Shown: piece after piece, positions 1 to 9,400 of the stretch
How positions within the stretch are numbered: the first letter of the stretch is position 1
How the letters are laid out: each line of letters begins with the position of its first letter
Assembly: GCF_903166585.1 (NCBI RefSeq)
Contig: NZ_CAESCM010000016.1
Coordinates: forward strand, 1-64,000
Source of the DNA: Pedobacter ghigonis
GTDB lineage: Bacteria; Bacteroidota; Bacteroidia; Sphingobacteriales; Sphingobacteriaceae
Direction: 5' to 3'
DNA: 64,000 nt
Program-made: the position numbers and the translations under genes
Notes under the pieces: model-generated
Seen by the model: the letters and a program-made list of their open reading frames with translations, nothing else
The model's database searches: none
What the model was told of the DNA's origin: nothing

Positions 1-125
1 ATATTCTTTTCTTCAAGATAGATCTGAAGCTCTTTTGGCTCTTTTTCGACTTTGAGTATTTCGAAATAATCCAGAATGCCTTCTGGTAATAAAAAACTGA
101 TAAGGGTTTGTTCGGCCTGATTCAA
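1..125 (-). CDS. ISAon1-type transposase N-terminal region protein, partial (runs off left edge)
   Basis: The reverse strand reads LISFLLPEGILDYFEILK followed by EPKELQIYLEEKN, which matches from memory the N-terminal protein of Bacteroidota ISAon1-family elements, normally followed by a second transposase ORF. A stop codon lies just upstream of the in-frame CAATTACAAATTCCC stretch and no ATG is available, so the start is taken as the TTG at 123-125. Only about 41 codons lie in the window, so it is impossible to say whether the element is intact or a remnant. The lack of a good start codon hints at decay. The adjoining 130-417 stretch carries dispersed hairpin repeats rather than a clear terminal inverted repeat. 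Confidence 0.5.
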   Translation of the reverse strand, partial: MNQAEQTLISFLLPEGILDYFEILKVEKEPKELQIYLEEKN

Positions 126-206
126 GGGAATTTGTAATTGCTATAAGATACAAAAGAAACAAATTATTCCATCACCCCCAACTTTTCCGCTTGATCCAAG
201 AACACT

Positions 207-289
207 CAAATATCTGTGCCTATCGGTTGGTGTTTCACCGACCGAAACAGATAACTTAAAACTAGCAGATGCGGACACCAGCCAGTAGG
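207..289. repeat. dispersed 83-bp double-hairpin repeat, copy A
   Basis: The unit holds two imperfect palindromes. The first is of the form GGTTGGTG-TTT-CACCGACC. The second is of the form CTAGCAGATG-CGGA-CACCAGC, which is GCTGGCAGGTG in the other copies. It is a near copy of 327-410 and 2213-2295, with the same order and spacing of the two hairpins. It is non-coding; a short open frame across it (141-413, minus) looks incidental. Confidence 0.7.
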
Positions 290-326
290 TGCATCGAACA
301 GATTTTCGCCGGGCCTGAATAACATT

Positions 327-410
327 CAAATATCGGTGGCCTATCGGTTGGTGTCTCACCAACCGAAACAGATAACCTGAAGCTGGCAGGTGCGGACACC
401 AGCCTGTAGG
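327..410. repeat. dispersed 83-bp double-hairpin repeat, copy B
   Basis: This is the best-formed copy. GGTTGGTG-TCT-CACCAACC is a perfect stem, and GCTGGCAGGTG-CGGA-CACCAGC forms the second hairpin. It lies in the same orientation as copy A, 120 bp downstream of it, just outside the stop codon of the VOC gene. Confidence 0.7.
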
Positions 411-417
411 CAATAGC

Positions 418-870
418 TTATTTATTACCCAGCTGTTCAGCCAGGCCTATGAGTATTCCTTCAGTTCCACGCATGTAGCAAAGGCGATAAGAATTTTCGT
501 ACTGCACGATCTCGCCAACCAGCTCAGCACCATGTTTAATGAGTCTGGAAACTACTTCATCAATATCCTCAACAGTGAACATAATGCGTAGGTAACCAAG
601 CGCGTTTACAGGAGCAGTGCGGTGATCAGCAATAGTAGGCGGACTAAGAAACCGCGAAATTTCAAGCCTGCTGTGACCATCAGGAGTAACCATCATTGCG
701 ATCTCAACACGTTGAGACCCCAGCCCGGTAACATTACCTGCCCATTCGCCCTCTACCATACCCCGCCCTTCGAGCTTAAGGCCTAATTCGGAAAAAAAAG
801 AGATCGCATTATCCAATGATTCTACAACAATGCCCACATTGTCCATTCGTAGTAATTTATTCTTTGCCAT
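418..870 (-). CDS. VOC-family (glyoxalase/bleomycin-resistance-like) protein
   Basis: A 150-residue protein with the compact beta-alpha-beta-beta-beta fold pattern of the vicinal oxygen chelate superfamily. The N-terminal module opens with DNVGIVVESLDNAISFFSELG. The second module contains the segment LGYLRIMFTVEDIDEVVSRL and ends with a conserved-looking IGLAEQLG. Members bind a metal and act as glyoxalases, dioxygenases or resistance proteins, and the substrate cannot be read from the sequence. No signal peptide is present, so it is probably cytoplasmic. It stands alone on the minus strand, with a 192-bp gap to the next gene upstream. Confidence 0.8.
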   Translation of the reverse strand: MAKNKLLRMDNVGIVVESLDNAISFFSELGLKLEGRGMVEGEWAGNVTGLGSQRVEIAMMVTPDGHSRLEISRFLSPPTIADHRTAPVNALGYLRIMFTVEDIDEVVSRLIKHGAELVGEIVQYENSYRLCYMRGTEGILIGLAEQLGNK

Positions 871-1062
871 ATTTTTAGCTATTAATTAAACTTCATCATC
901 AGGTTTACTACCGTAGCAGCAACAGATAAGCATAAATAAAAATACTAATTATATAAAGGGATATACCCTATTGCAGCCCATAAATATTTTACCGGATTGG
1001 AGCATCTTTCTCTCTATAAGGCATATTAACAGTAAAGTACATCACCGGCTAAGCAAATGCTT

Positions 1063-1515
1063 TTAAAGCGGTTTAGCCACCATTTCAATGTGCGGTATTC
1101 CATCTTCCATAAACTCACTACCCGATGCTTCAAAACCCAGCGACGCATAAAATGCTTTGGCATAGGTTTGGGCACCAATGCGAATCGGAACATTGCCAAA
1201 AAGTTCTCGGGAAGTTTTAATAGCTGCTTCCATTAATATTTTCCCTGCTCCCGTACCCCTTACCTGGGCGCTGGTAATCACCCTTCCGATAGAAGCTTCC
1301 TCGAAAGAAAGTCCGGCCGGAACAATTCTCGCATAAGCCACCAGTTCCTTATCTTTCAAAAGCATTAAATGATGGCAATGCTGATCTTTATTATCGGCAT
1401 CCTGATAAAAACACTGCTGTTCGATTACAAAAACCTCAATCCGAAGCCGCATAATCTGATAAAGTTCATCGGGGCTTAAATCACAAAAGGCTTTAAGAAC
1501 GGTATGGTATTTCAT
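1063..1515 (-). CDS. GNAT-family N-acetyltransferase, ElaA-like
   Basis: 150 residues. The stretch LRIEVFVIEQQCFYQDAD near residues 24-41 is typical of the ElaA subgroup of GNAT acetyltransferases. The acetyl-CoA binding loop follows as RVITSAQVRGTGAGKILMEA at about residues 78-97. The C-terminal part, AKAFYASLGFEASGSEF, is the usual beta-bulge/substrate segment. Members transfer acetyl from acetyl-CoA to an amine, but the acceptor of ElaA proteins is generally unknown. The protein is soluble and cytoplasmic. Length is normal for the family. There is no evident operon partner. Confidence 0.85.
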   Translation of the reverse strand: MKYHTVLKAFCDLSPDELYQIMRLRIEVFVIEQQCFYQDADNKDQHCHHLMLLKDKELVAYARIVPAGLSFEEASIGRVITSAQVRGTGAGKILMEAAIKTSRELFGNVPIRIGAQTYAKAFYASLGFEASGSEFMEDGIPHIEMVAKPL

Positions 1516-1839
1516 GGCTGGTTAATTTATTTTAGTTTTTTTTAACAGATATTGATCATTCAAAGGCACCAATATTACTCAAAAAACTACCAATTGCTGC
1601 AGGAGCGCTAAACAACCGGGCAATTTTTCGGTTCTTTTTACCGGGTAGAAAAAATAATTTCATTTTTTTTCAAGCCTGATAAGCCCATACATTCCCGACT
1701 GTTCAACCAGCTTTTAACTCATTGATAATCTTTAAATTTTGCATTAAAAAAGAGAACAAAACATAGTGGTTTGTCCATGGTATTTTAGTGCAAAAAGCCC
1801 CTCAGCTTGTCTATTAGCACAAAAAAAAATAAAATTATT

Positions 1840-1870
1840 TTTGAAAGTGATATTTATATTTCTATATTTG
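1840..1870 (+). promoter_or_regulatory. Bacteroidota-type promoter for tRNA-Gly
   Basis: TTTG at 1840-1843, a spacer of exactly 19 nt, and TATATTTG at 1863-1870 match the Bacteroidota sigma-ABfr consensus (TTTG, N19, TAnnTTTG). The tRNA-Gly gene begins 36 nt further on, which leaves room for a short 5' leader. Confidence 0.65.
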
Positions 1871-1906
1871 CAACCCCAACGGAATACAACACATCAGTAT
1901 TCAATT

Positions 1907-1979
<73 letters not shown>

Positions 1980-1981
1980 CC

Positions 1982-2011
1982 AAATGCCTTCCTAACCGAA
2001 GGCATTTATTT
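1982..2011 (+). terminator. rho-independent terminator after tRNA-Gly
   Basis: A perfect 10-bp stem AAATGCCTTC (1982-1991) / GAAGGCATTT (1998-2007) with a 6-nt loop, followed by ATTTT. It overlaps the last base of the encoded CCA. Confidence 0.7.
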
Positions 2012-2050
2012 TAAAGTTAACCAAGCCGATGGAGATCGGTAGCGGCTAAT

Positions 2051-2134
2051 GCTCGGGTGGTGGAACTGGTAGACACGCAGGACTTAAAATCCTGTGCTTT
2101 CAAAGGCGTGCGGGTTCGATTCCCGCCCCGAGTA
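2051..2134 (+). tRNA. tRNA-Leu (anticodon TAA)
   Basis: An 84-nt class II tRNA. The acceptor is GCTCGGG/CCCGAGT with a G-T end pair, the D arm contains GGTGGAACTGGTAGACAC, the anticodon loop CTTAAAA has TAA at 2085-2087, a variable arm follows (GTGCTTTCAAAGGCGT), and the T arm is CGGGTTCGATTCCCG. The discriminator is A2134. CCA is not encoded; CAACAA follows. It decodes UUA. Its last two bases begin a 58-bp sequence repeated at 6282-6339. Confidence 0.96.
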
Positions 2135-2190
2135 CAACAACAAAAATCGAACGAAGAGCCTTGATGAAAATCGAGGCTTTTGTGTTTTAT
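2133..2190 (+). repeat. 58-bp direct repeat, copy 1 (3' end of tRNA-Leu)
   Basis: Begins in the last two bases of tRNA-Leu and includes its terminator. It matches 6282-6339 at 55 of 58 positions by eye. The two copies flank one large secreted-protein gene. This could be an attachment-site-like duplication or the relic of a tandem tRNA duplication. Confidence 0.75.
2157..2189 (+). terminator. rho-independent terminator after tRNA-Leu
   Basis: Stem AGCCTTGAT / ATCGAGGCT (one G-T pair) with loop GAAA, followed by TTTTGTGTTTT. The same hairpin occurs in the second repeat copy at 6306-6338. Confidence 0.75.
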
Positions 2191-2212
2191 ATCTATTTCG
2201 TTAAACAGGCTT

Positions 2213-2295
2213 CAAATATCCGCAATCTATGGGTTGGTGCCTCACCCACCGAAAAAGATAACTAAAAGCTGGCAGGTGTAGACACCAGCCAGTAG
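2213..2295. repeat. dispersed 83-bp double-hairpin repeat, copy C
   Basis: Same arrangement as copies A and B: GGGTTGGTG-CCT-CACCCACC, then GCTGGCAGGTG-TAGA-CACCAGC. The changes between the two arms of the first stem are partly compensatory relative to copies A and B (GGTTGG/CCAACC against GGTTGG/CCGACC and GGTTGG/CCCACC). The remaining bases 2296-2481 show nothing recognisable. Confidence 0.65.
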
Positions 2296-2481
2296 AGAAA
2301 ATGTAAAGAAATTATAAGCCAAAATTACGGTTTCCAGTACTACAACATTGGAATTGAATAGTTTTAGAGCTTTTGTTGACTCGTTTAGAATTCACCTGTC
2401 GTTTTGGATTTTATAATTTCTTGTAACTAAATACAAAAATTCAGACTAGCATTCGCTTCGTAGGTGATTGCATAAGAGGGA

Positions 2482-5400
2482 TCAGCGAATGAGCATTAAA
2501 CTACCGCTAATTTGTTTACAATCAGAACCAAAGTTGATGGTGTAGTAATATACGCCCACACCAAGTGGTGTATTTTTGTAGGTTCCATCGAAAGCAGTTT
2601 TGTAACCCACGGATTCAAATATTCTGGTGCCTGCTCTGGTGAAAATCTGTACCCTGGCGTTTGGATAGTTTTCAATACCTTTAATTTCCCATTTATCGTT
2701 TTGATTATCACCATTAGGCGTAAATCCACTGGGAATTGCAGTAGCCAACATTCCAAAATGAACCTCAACCGCTACCCGTTCGCTTTCACAGCTTCCGGTT
2801 CTTTTACTTAAATAAAATGATTTATCGGGCGCTAAAAACTGAGTGAATTTTTGATCAGTAATGATACGAATAGGTTCAACCGCGTACTGGCTATTATACA
2901 AGCGGTACTCACTGTCAGTTTCAAAGTTATTGATAATGATTTGAGCCTCTGCTGCCGAACACAGTGTAACTGGCGTGATAACAGGGACATTAACCGAAAG
3001 TGAACGCTCAGTGATAACAAAACTTTTCGTGATCATTGTACATAGATTAGCATCGGTAACCTTTAATTCGTAGCTCCCCGCTTTTAGCAATGCTATATTC
3101 AGATTTTGACCCACCAGTTGATGATCACTATCGAACCACTGGTAAGCGTAAGGACGTGTACCGCCGCTTATGGTGATGCCCGAAATGCTCCCGTTGCTTT
3201 GCTGGCACGTAGCTGCATTGTTTTCAATATCGCTATCTTCAATCAGTAGCGGTTTAACTGCAATAATCTCCTGAGTTCCGATTAATACTACACAGTTATT
3301 TTCATCAACACCAAAAAGACTGTACCGCCCGGGAGCTAAACCACTGATGTTGTTTTCATTTCGGAGAATAGCTCCCTGATCATTGGCCCAGTAATAGGAT
3401 TTGGGTAAATAGCCAGTTTGGTTAACTACTGCTTCGATAGCGCCATTTTTGAGTCCGCAACTGGCATGACGGGCATTAAACTTAAAAATACTGACATCAA
3501 TAAGACCTGGAAGCTGGAGGATCTCGTAATACGGGGTTGTTTTAGTACAAAAACCATTAGCAACTTCCAGTTTGTATTTACCGGCCGGCATTTGGTTTAA
3601 TAATAACTGGCTGGAAACAGTTTCATCTTTTTCATTTAACCACCTGAAAGTGGTTGCCCCATCAACAGTTATCCCTTCGATACCACCATTTTGCAAACTA
3701 CAGCTTGATTTAGTAATCTTGATTGCATCGCTATTCAACAGAATACCATTCGATTCCAATACATCGAACTTTGATGAATACACCACACTGCAATCTGTTG
3801 GATTTTTAATTTCGAGAAAATATTTGCCTGCGCCAACGTTGGTAAGTGACAGACTTGTTCCAACGGTTTTGCCCATGTCATCAATCCACTTGTAGGTAAT
3901 GTTTGATGCACCAGATACCTTTAAACCACTAACAGATCCTGTGCTTTTATTGCAAATGGTGTTTTCTACTTTCACATCTGCCTCGGTTAACACTGAAGGA
4001 TTTACGGTGCTTTGCAATATGACTGGTCCGTACCTGACCTCGCACTCTTCTTTGTATTTAATGCTAAGCATGTAACTACCTGAAGGTAAATTTTGTGGAT
4101 TTAGCTGGCCAGATACTTTTTCGCCGAGTTGGTTGGTCCAAGAAAGTGTATATTCATATTCGTAGGGCAAAATCAGATTATTGATTGCGCCTAATTTGCT
4201 ACAGCTCGGCTCGATTTTCGTAAAATATCTATCGTTAATGCGGGGGGTTAAATCCCTGATTTCTATTTCATCTGATGTTTTGGAACAACTGATGTTTTTA
4301 ATGGTTAATTTATATTTACCAGGTTTTAAACCACTAATATCTTGAGTGGTGCCTACCTCTTCATTTCGTTCATTTGTCCAGGAAAAATTGATGGCATTTT
4401 CTACATTCAAACCGCTTATGGAACCATTACTTTCATTGCAGGTAGCGGGTTTTACTTTCAAATTATAGTTAAAAATAAACCTGGTATATGCTGACGTGAA
4501 ATTATTATATGTTGCTGAAGCAATAATTCCTTTAGAGAAATTACCGCTTTGAGACCAGTTTCCATTGGCATCGGCCACTACCGTTTTAAAATAAGTTTGT
4601 GGATGACAGGTGATGCAATCGTCGTCATAAAAAAGCTCTACTTTGGCTCCTGGTGTTGCTGTACCGCTTACCAAGGTACTGGTTTCGCTGGTAATACTCA
4701 CCTTTGGCAATTTATCGTCGCTAACGAGGAGTACATCCTGATCCTTACTTGCGATGTTACAATAAATGCTGTTTTGTGTTGCTATGGCCGACTTGGTAGA
4801 AGAGATTAAAACACGCATATTGTATATCGTGTTGGGTTCTTTGGGTTGTTCTCCTCCAAGTAGCACAGCATCAGCAGAAGTTAAACGGATATGTGCATTG
4901 TAGTTATTGTAGATAACGTTTGGATGAGGTAGAAACTGATTCCCCTGAAATTTGATTGGTCCTGTGAGGTTATACATTTGTACCGAATTCCTGCTTAGCG
5001 ATTTATTATTCAAGATCGTGGCCGATCCTGGTAATGGGGGATATAAGTCGCCTGTAAAATGCTGATATAGAACCAGGTATTGATCATTTATTTCGGAGGA
5101 TATTAATGGCCGGGGTTCGCCATCAATATCGAAATCGAAATAGTTATTTTTAACTACAAAGTTCATCTCGTAAAAACGAGACCTGCTTTGGCTATAAAAC
5201 ATCCTAAAATAGTTCGCCGAATTGGCGAAATAGTTGCGTTCGGAGTCGTCGTCTCCGCCAATCTCGAAAGTACCTTTAGAGAGCACTAGCCATGCCCCGC
5301 CTGAGAGTCCTGCAGGTGATGACCGCACAGATTTGCCATCTGGTTCAAAACCGATAAAATTCGATTTGATTTTCATATTTTCAATACCCAGGTCGAGCTG

Positions 5401-5949
5401 AACCTGTCCATTGGGAATCGCATAATCAGATGTTATGATCAGTTGTCCACAGTTAGTGATCACGTTGCCTTTATCTGGGGCTCCAATCTGAAGGTTTTTT
5501 ACATTCTCGGCATAAATGAAAGCGGCCTGAAAAGTTGTTAATGGTAATGTACCCCTAAAATCTCTCACATATAAGCCATAAAAAGAAATGCCGTCTACAT
5601 TTTTAATCACAAATAAATTTTGAGGTGTAATGTTCGGAGCGGGTTGTATGATAATTTTTGCCTTACTCCTTCCGAATGGGTTTCCAGGCTGAGTAGTACC
5701 ATCAATTGTTAGTCCTTCGGTAATCACGGGAAGCTGAGATAATAGCGTAATTGTTCTGGAATCTTCTGTATTACCACTGATGTTGAAAGAAATCAGATCG
5801 TTGCCAGGATTTGTATTTGCTTTTATTAGCGCTTCGCGTAAACTTCCGGTCCCACTGTCATTATTGTTAATCACAACGAAGGTATCTGCCAACACACTAA
5901 ATGCACATAAATTTAGGATGAATAGGAGAGTTAATAATGTTAATTTCAT
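2482..5949 (-). CDS. large secreted repeat protein with type IX secretion (CHU_C) C-terminal domain
   Basis: 1155 residues from the ATG at 5949, chosen because it begins the signal peptide MKLTLLTLLFILNLCAFSVL; an upstream ATG at 5991 adds 14 residues that spoil it. The mature N-terminus has a CSLREA-like motif (NDSGTGSLREALIKAN) and then a probable right-handed beta-helix to about residue 420. Residues of about 500-1000 hold roughly six SprB-like repeats of about 80 residues, each with a Cys, a G-I-x-G turn, a Y-x-W, and G-x-Y-x-L. The final 80 residues (FTPNGDNQNDKWEIKGIENY onward) are the gliding-motility-type C-terminal sorting domain, which predicts type IX export and surface attachment. 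A TATATTTG box sits only 7 nt before the ATG (5956-5963, minus strand). The binding target is unknown. Confidence 0.85.
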   Translation of the reverse strand: MKLTLLTLLFILNLCAFSVLADTFVVINNNDSGTGSLREALIKANTNPGNDLISFNISGNTEDSRTITLLSQLPVITEGLTIDGTTQPGNPFGRSKAKIIIQPAPNITPQNLFVIKNVDGISFYGLYVRDFRGTLPLTTFQAAFIYAENVKNLQIGAPDKGNVITNCGQLIITSDYAIPNGQVQLDLGIENMKIKSNFIGFEPDGKSVRSSPAGLSGGAWLVLSKGTFEIGGDDDSERNYFANSANYFRMFYSQSRSRFYEMNFVVKNNYFDFDIDGEPRPLISSEINDQYLVLYQHFTGDLYPPLPGSATILNNKSLSRNSVQMYNLTGPIKFQGNQFLPHPNVIYNNYNAHIRLTSADAVLLGGEQPKEPNTIYNMRVLISSTKSAIATQNSIYCNIASKDQDVLLVSDDKLPKVSITSETSTLVSGTATPGAKVELFYDDDCITCHPQTYFKTVVADANGNWSQSGNFSKGIIASATYNNFTSAYTRFIFNYNLKVKPATCNESNGSISGLNVENAINFSWTNERNEEVGTTQDISGLKPGKYKLTIKNISCSKTSDEIEIRDLTPRINDRYFTKIEPSCSKLGAINNLILPYEYEYTLSWTNQLGEKVSGQLNPQNLPSGSYMLSIKYKEECEVRYGPVILQSTVNPSVLTEADVKVENTICNKSTGSVSGLKVSGASNITYKWIDDMGKTVGTSLSLTNVGAGKYFLEIKNPTDCSVVYSSKFDVLESNGILLNSDAIKITKSSCSLQNGGIEGITVDGATTFRWLNEKDETVSSQLLLNQMPAGKYKLEVANGFCTKTTPYYEILQLPGLIDVSIFKFNARHASCGLKNGAIEAVVNQTGYLPKSYYWANDQGAILRNENNISGLAPGRYSLFGVDENNCVVLIGTQEIIAVKPLLIEDSDIENNAATCQQSNGSISGITISGGTRPYAYQWFDSDHQLVGQNLNIALLKAGSYELKVTDANLCTMITKSFVITERSLSVNVPVITPVTLCSAAEAQIIINNFETDSEYRLYNSQYAVEPIRIITDQKFTQFLAPDKSFYLSKRTGSCESERVAVEVHFGMLATAIPSGFTPNGDNQNDKWEIKGIENYPNARVQIFTRAGTRIFESVGYKTAFDGTYKNTPLGVGVYYYTINFGSDCKQISGSLMLIR

Positions 5950-6281
5950 TGAGGGCAAATATAGCCTTGCAAAATAGCAATAATAGATCAAATTCGTTGC
6001 TGTTTGACCTCATTTCGAATGAAGCAGCGAAAGGATAACTCCCAATCAAACGTTAATTTTATATTTAGAACAAAAAATAAACTTGAGTTTAACTAGCCAA
6101 ATTAATTTAAAATGAGTGTTCTAAAAATCTCCCTAACCATCAGAAGGAAAGATTTTCAGAACACCAAAACTTTACTTTTTTATTAAAGTCTTAAACTTCT
6201 TTTTGCGGCTTTTTTTCCCAAAATTCCTTTTTAACACCTCAAGAAAGGCTGAAAGGTACTCAAAGAATCTCCTGCCCTCCA

Positions 6282-6339
6282 TACAACAACAAAAATCGAA
6301 CTAAAAGCCTTGATGAAAATCGAGGCTTTTTTGTTTTAT
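6282..6339 (+). repeat. 58-bp direct repeat, copy 2, with terminator hairpin
   Basis: Nearly identical to 2133-2190, including the hairpin AGCCTTGAT-GAAA-ATCGAGGCT and T tract at 6306-6338. The bases just before it (GAATCTCCTGCCCTCCA, 6265-6281) faintly resemble the T-arm/acceptor 3' part of a tRNA, but no cloverleaf can be drawn. It sits in the 541-bp gap between the secreted-protein gene and the regulator gene; the rest of that gap holds only the inverted repeat at 6370-6426. Confidence 0.7.
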
Positions 6340-6369
6340 GGCCCGTGATTCGTAAAAGGTACTTTTTAA

Positions 6370-6426
6370 CCATATAAGCAATATAAGACCACATAAAGCC
6401 TAAATGTACTTACACGCCTTATATGG
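6370..6426. repeat. inverted repeat CCATATAAG ... CTTATATGG
   Basis: Perfect 9-bp arms at 6370-6378 and 6418-6426 with AT-rich ATATAAG-like text between. It lies downstream of the hybrid regulator gene and may be a simple intergenic repeat. Confidence 0.4.
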
Positions 6427-6490
6427 AAAATAGTGAACCAAATGACCGCCAAAAAAGGATAATCAAACGTTTCTTCCGATCTATTTTTGC

Positions 6491-9400
6491 TTAACTATTC
6501 TTTTCGAAGTATTCGCTAGGCATACAACCATAATACTGCTTAAATGCGGTAGAAAAATAAGAGGGCGAATTAAAACCACACATGTAGGTAATCTGTGCAA
6601 TGGTATAGCGCTTGCTCTGCATCAGTTCGATGGCTTTATTAAACCTGATCCTTTTGATAAAATCGGTTGCCGACTCGCCGGTTATGGCTTTAAACTTTAA
6701 ATAAAGATTTGAACGGCTCATGCCTATCTCCCGGCTAAATTTATCTACAGAAAAGTCAGAATCGGCCAGGTATTTTTCTACAATCTCAATCGCTTCTTTT
6801 AAAAACTCTTCATCAAGTGTGTTAAAGGCTAAATTTTGGGGTACTACCTCTTTGCTTCCGCTGTAATATTCTTTTAAACGTTTGCGCGATTTTAATAAGC
6901 TGGCTATTTTAGCCCCCAGCATATCTACCGAAAAGGGTTTGGTAATGTAATCGTCGGCCCCCACTTCAAGGCCTTTAATTTGCTGGCTTACTTCCGTTTT
7001 AGCGGTTAACAGCACCACCGGAATATGCGAAGTATTGATATTCTGCTTCAACCTTTTGCAAAAATGCAAGCCATCCAGTTCAGGCATCATCACATCACTC
7101 ACTACCAAATCAAACTGTTCTTTCTCCAGAATATCCAGTGCCATTTTACCATCAAAAGCCGTGGTGATATCATAACTTTCTTTAAAATAATCCTGCAGGT
7201 AGTCTAAAATTTCCTTGTTGTCATCAACCAGGAGCAAGCGGCTTCTTTGCCCTTCGTTTTCGGCAGGATCGTTTGTTAAAGTCTGATCGGCATAAATCTC
7301 GTTATTTTCTGCCAGGGCTTCTTCATCTGTTACGATCGAAAGTTCATAACGGGTAGTTTCTGTCCGCACATCATCATTATAAACCGCATCATCCATCGGA
7401 ATGGCAATGGTAAAACGGCTGCCCTTTCCAAGCTCACTTTCAGCCTTTATCGTTCCGTGGTGAAGTTCTACCAGGCGTTTGGTAAAAGCCAGACCAACGC
7501 CCGAGCCTAAATTCATTTCCTGATTATTAACCTGGTAAAAACGATCGAAAACCTTTGCAATATCATCGGCTGCAATCCCCACACCGGTATCGGTTACCGT
7601 TATAATGGCAAAATTGTTTTGTGTAGCCAACTCGACATTGATTTTGTTATATGCCTGCGTGTATTTAAATGCATTAGACAGCAGATTAAACAAGATCTTC
7701 TCCATGGCATCATTATCGAAATAGAAAGATAATTTAGCCTCGGTTGAGTAATAGGTGTACTGTATCTGGTTCTTTTCTGAGAGCGGCTTAAACGACTCGT
7801 AAATTTCGTGGATAAAGCTAACAATATCGCTTTTACCCACTTTGAGTTTCCTTGTACCTGTTTCTGTTTTCCTGAATTCGAATAACTGATCGACCAGGTT
7901 ATACAAGCGTCTGGCGTTAATCAGCATCATTTCGTGCCGTTTTGTTACGAGCTTATCTTCCGAAGGCTTTTTAATCAGCTCTTCCAGTGGTGCCAGGATC
8001 AGGGTAAGCGGGGTTCTCAATTCGTGCGAAACATTGGTAAAGAAATCCATTTTTACCTGGTTAATGTAACGAACGCGTTCTTTATCAACCCGCTCCAGTT
8101 TAAGCTGTTGTAAGGCTTTAATCCTTTCAGAAATAATCCGGTATCCGATATAGCTACCGGTAGCAGCCATGGCCAGGAGGAGCAAATAAAACCAGCCTGC
8201 ATTGTACCAGGGCGGAGAAATGACAATTTTTAACGCTCGAACGGCACTGTTTTCGCCGTTTGGTCCTACAGCTTTAATCAAAAAATTATAGCTGCCTGCT
8301 TTCAGGTTGTTATACGTTATTTTTAAATCTTCGGTACTTTGCCAGTCTTTATCTAAACCATCTAATTTATACAAATAGCGGGTTCGGTTGGCAGAGATGT
8401 AGTTGAAGGTATTGAAATGAATGGTAAACTGTTTATACTCGGCAGAAAATTTGAGTTCGGCACTTTGATCGATATGATTGTCGAGTATTTTGGTATCATC
8501 GCCGCTGGTTACATTCTTGTTAAAAACGGCTAAGCCTGTAAAAGTTAATTTTAAGGGTAGCTGCTGCTGCTTAATGCTCGAAGGGTAGAAATAAGAAAGG
8601 CCTTTAATACCTCCAAACAACAACATGCCATCGCGGGCTTTGCAAAAGGCATAATCGTTAAACTGATTATTCTGCAGTCCGTCGCTTTCATCAAAAGCCT
8701 GTGTTGTTTTGGTATCGGGATTGTAGCGAATGAGCCCTCTGTTGGTAGAAATCCACAAATTACCCTCATTATCGGGCTGTAAACCATAAATGGTACCTTT
8801 TACAAAGTCGTTACGGTTTTTATAGGTTACAAATGTTTGTTTAGCCTCCTGATACAAAATTAGCCCTTCGCGCGAGCCAATCCACACCCTACCCTGCTTA
8901 TCTTCTGTAATGCAGCTAATCACCTCTTCGCGCAACAGCCTGGCGAGTTCGTTATCAAACAGCATGTTATCGGGATAGAAAAGTGTAATACCATTGGTTG
9001 TACCAATCCAGACCCGGTGTTTACTGTCTTCGAAAAGATAGGTAATATCATCAGAAGCGGGGCGTTTACCTGCCCTATCTAAATGGATGTGGGTAAATGT
9101 CTGGCTTTGGGGATTAAACTGATCGAGGCCCGAGCGGGTTCCGATCCAGATCCTGCTTTTATAATCTTTCAATATGCCATAAACCAAATCGCCTGCTATA
9201 CTATTCGGATCCTGCTCGTTGTGGCGGTATCTTTTTACATTTCCTGTGGCGGGATTTAAAATATTAAAACCACCGTTATGCATTCCCACCAGCAAATTCT
9301 GATTATCATCAAAAGCAATGGCTTTAATGTTGTTCGAACTTAAACTGTTGGCGTTGTTTTCGCTACTTGTAAAATAACTGATGGTACCCGCAGCCCTGTT

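Noticed and set aside
141..413. 90-residue open frame on the minus strand
   Set aside because: It lies wholly in the dispersed hairpin repeats and reads the repeated words in one frame; no family resemblance.
6241..6281. Second tRNA before the 6282 repeat
   Set aside because: A few bases resemble a tRNA 3' end, but no D arm, anticodon arm or acceptor pairing can be drawn.
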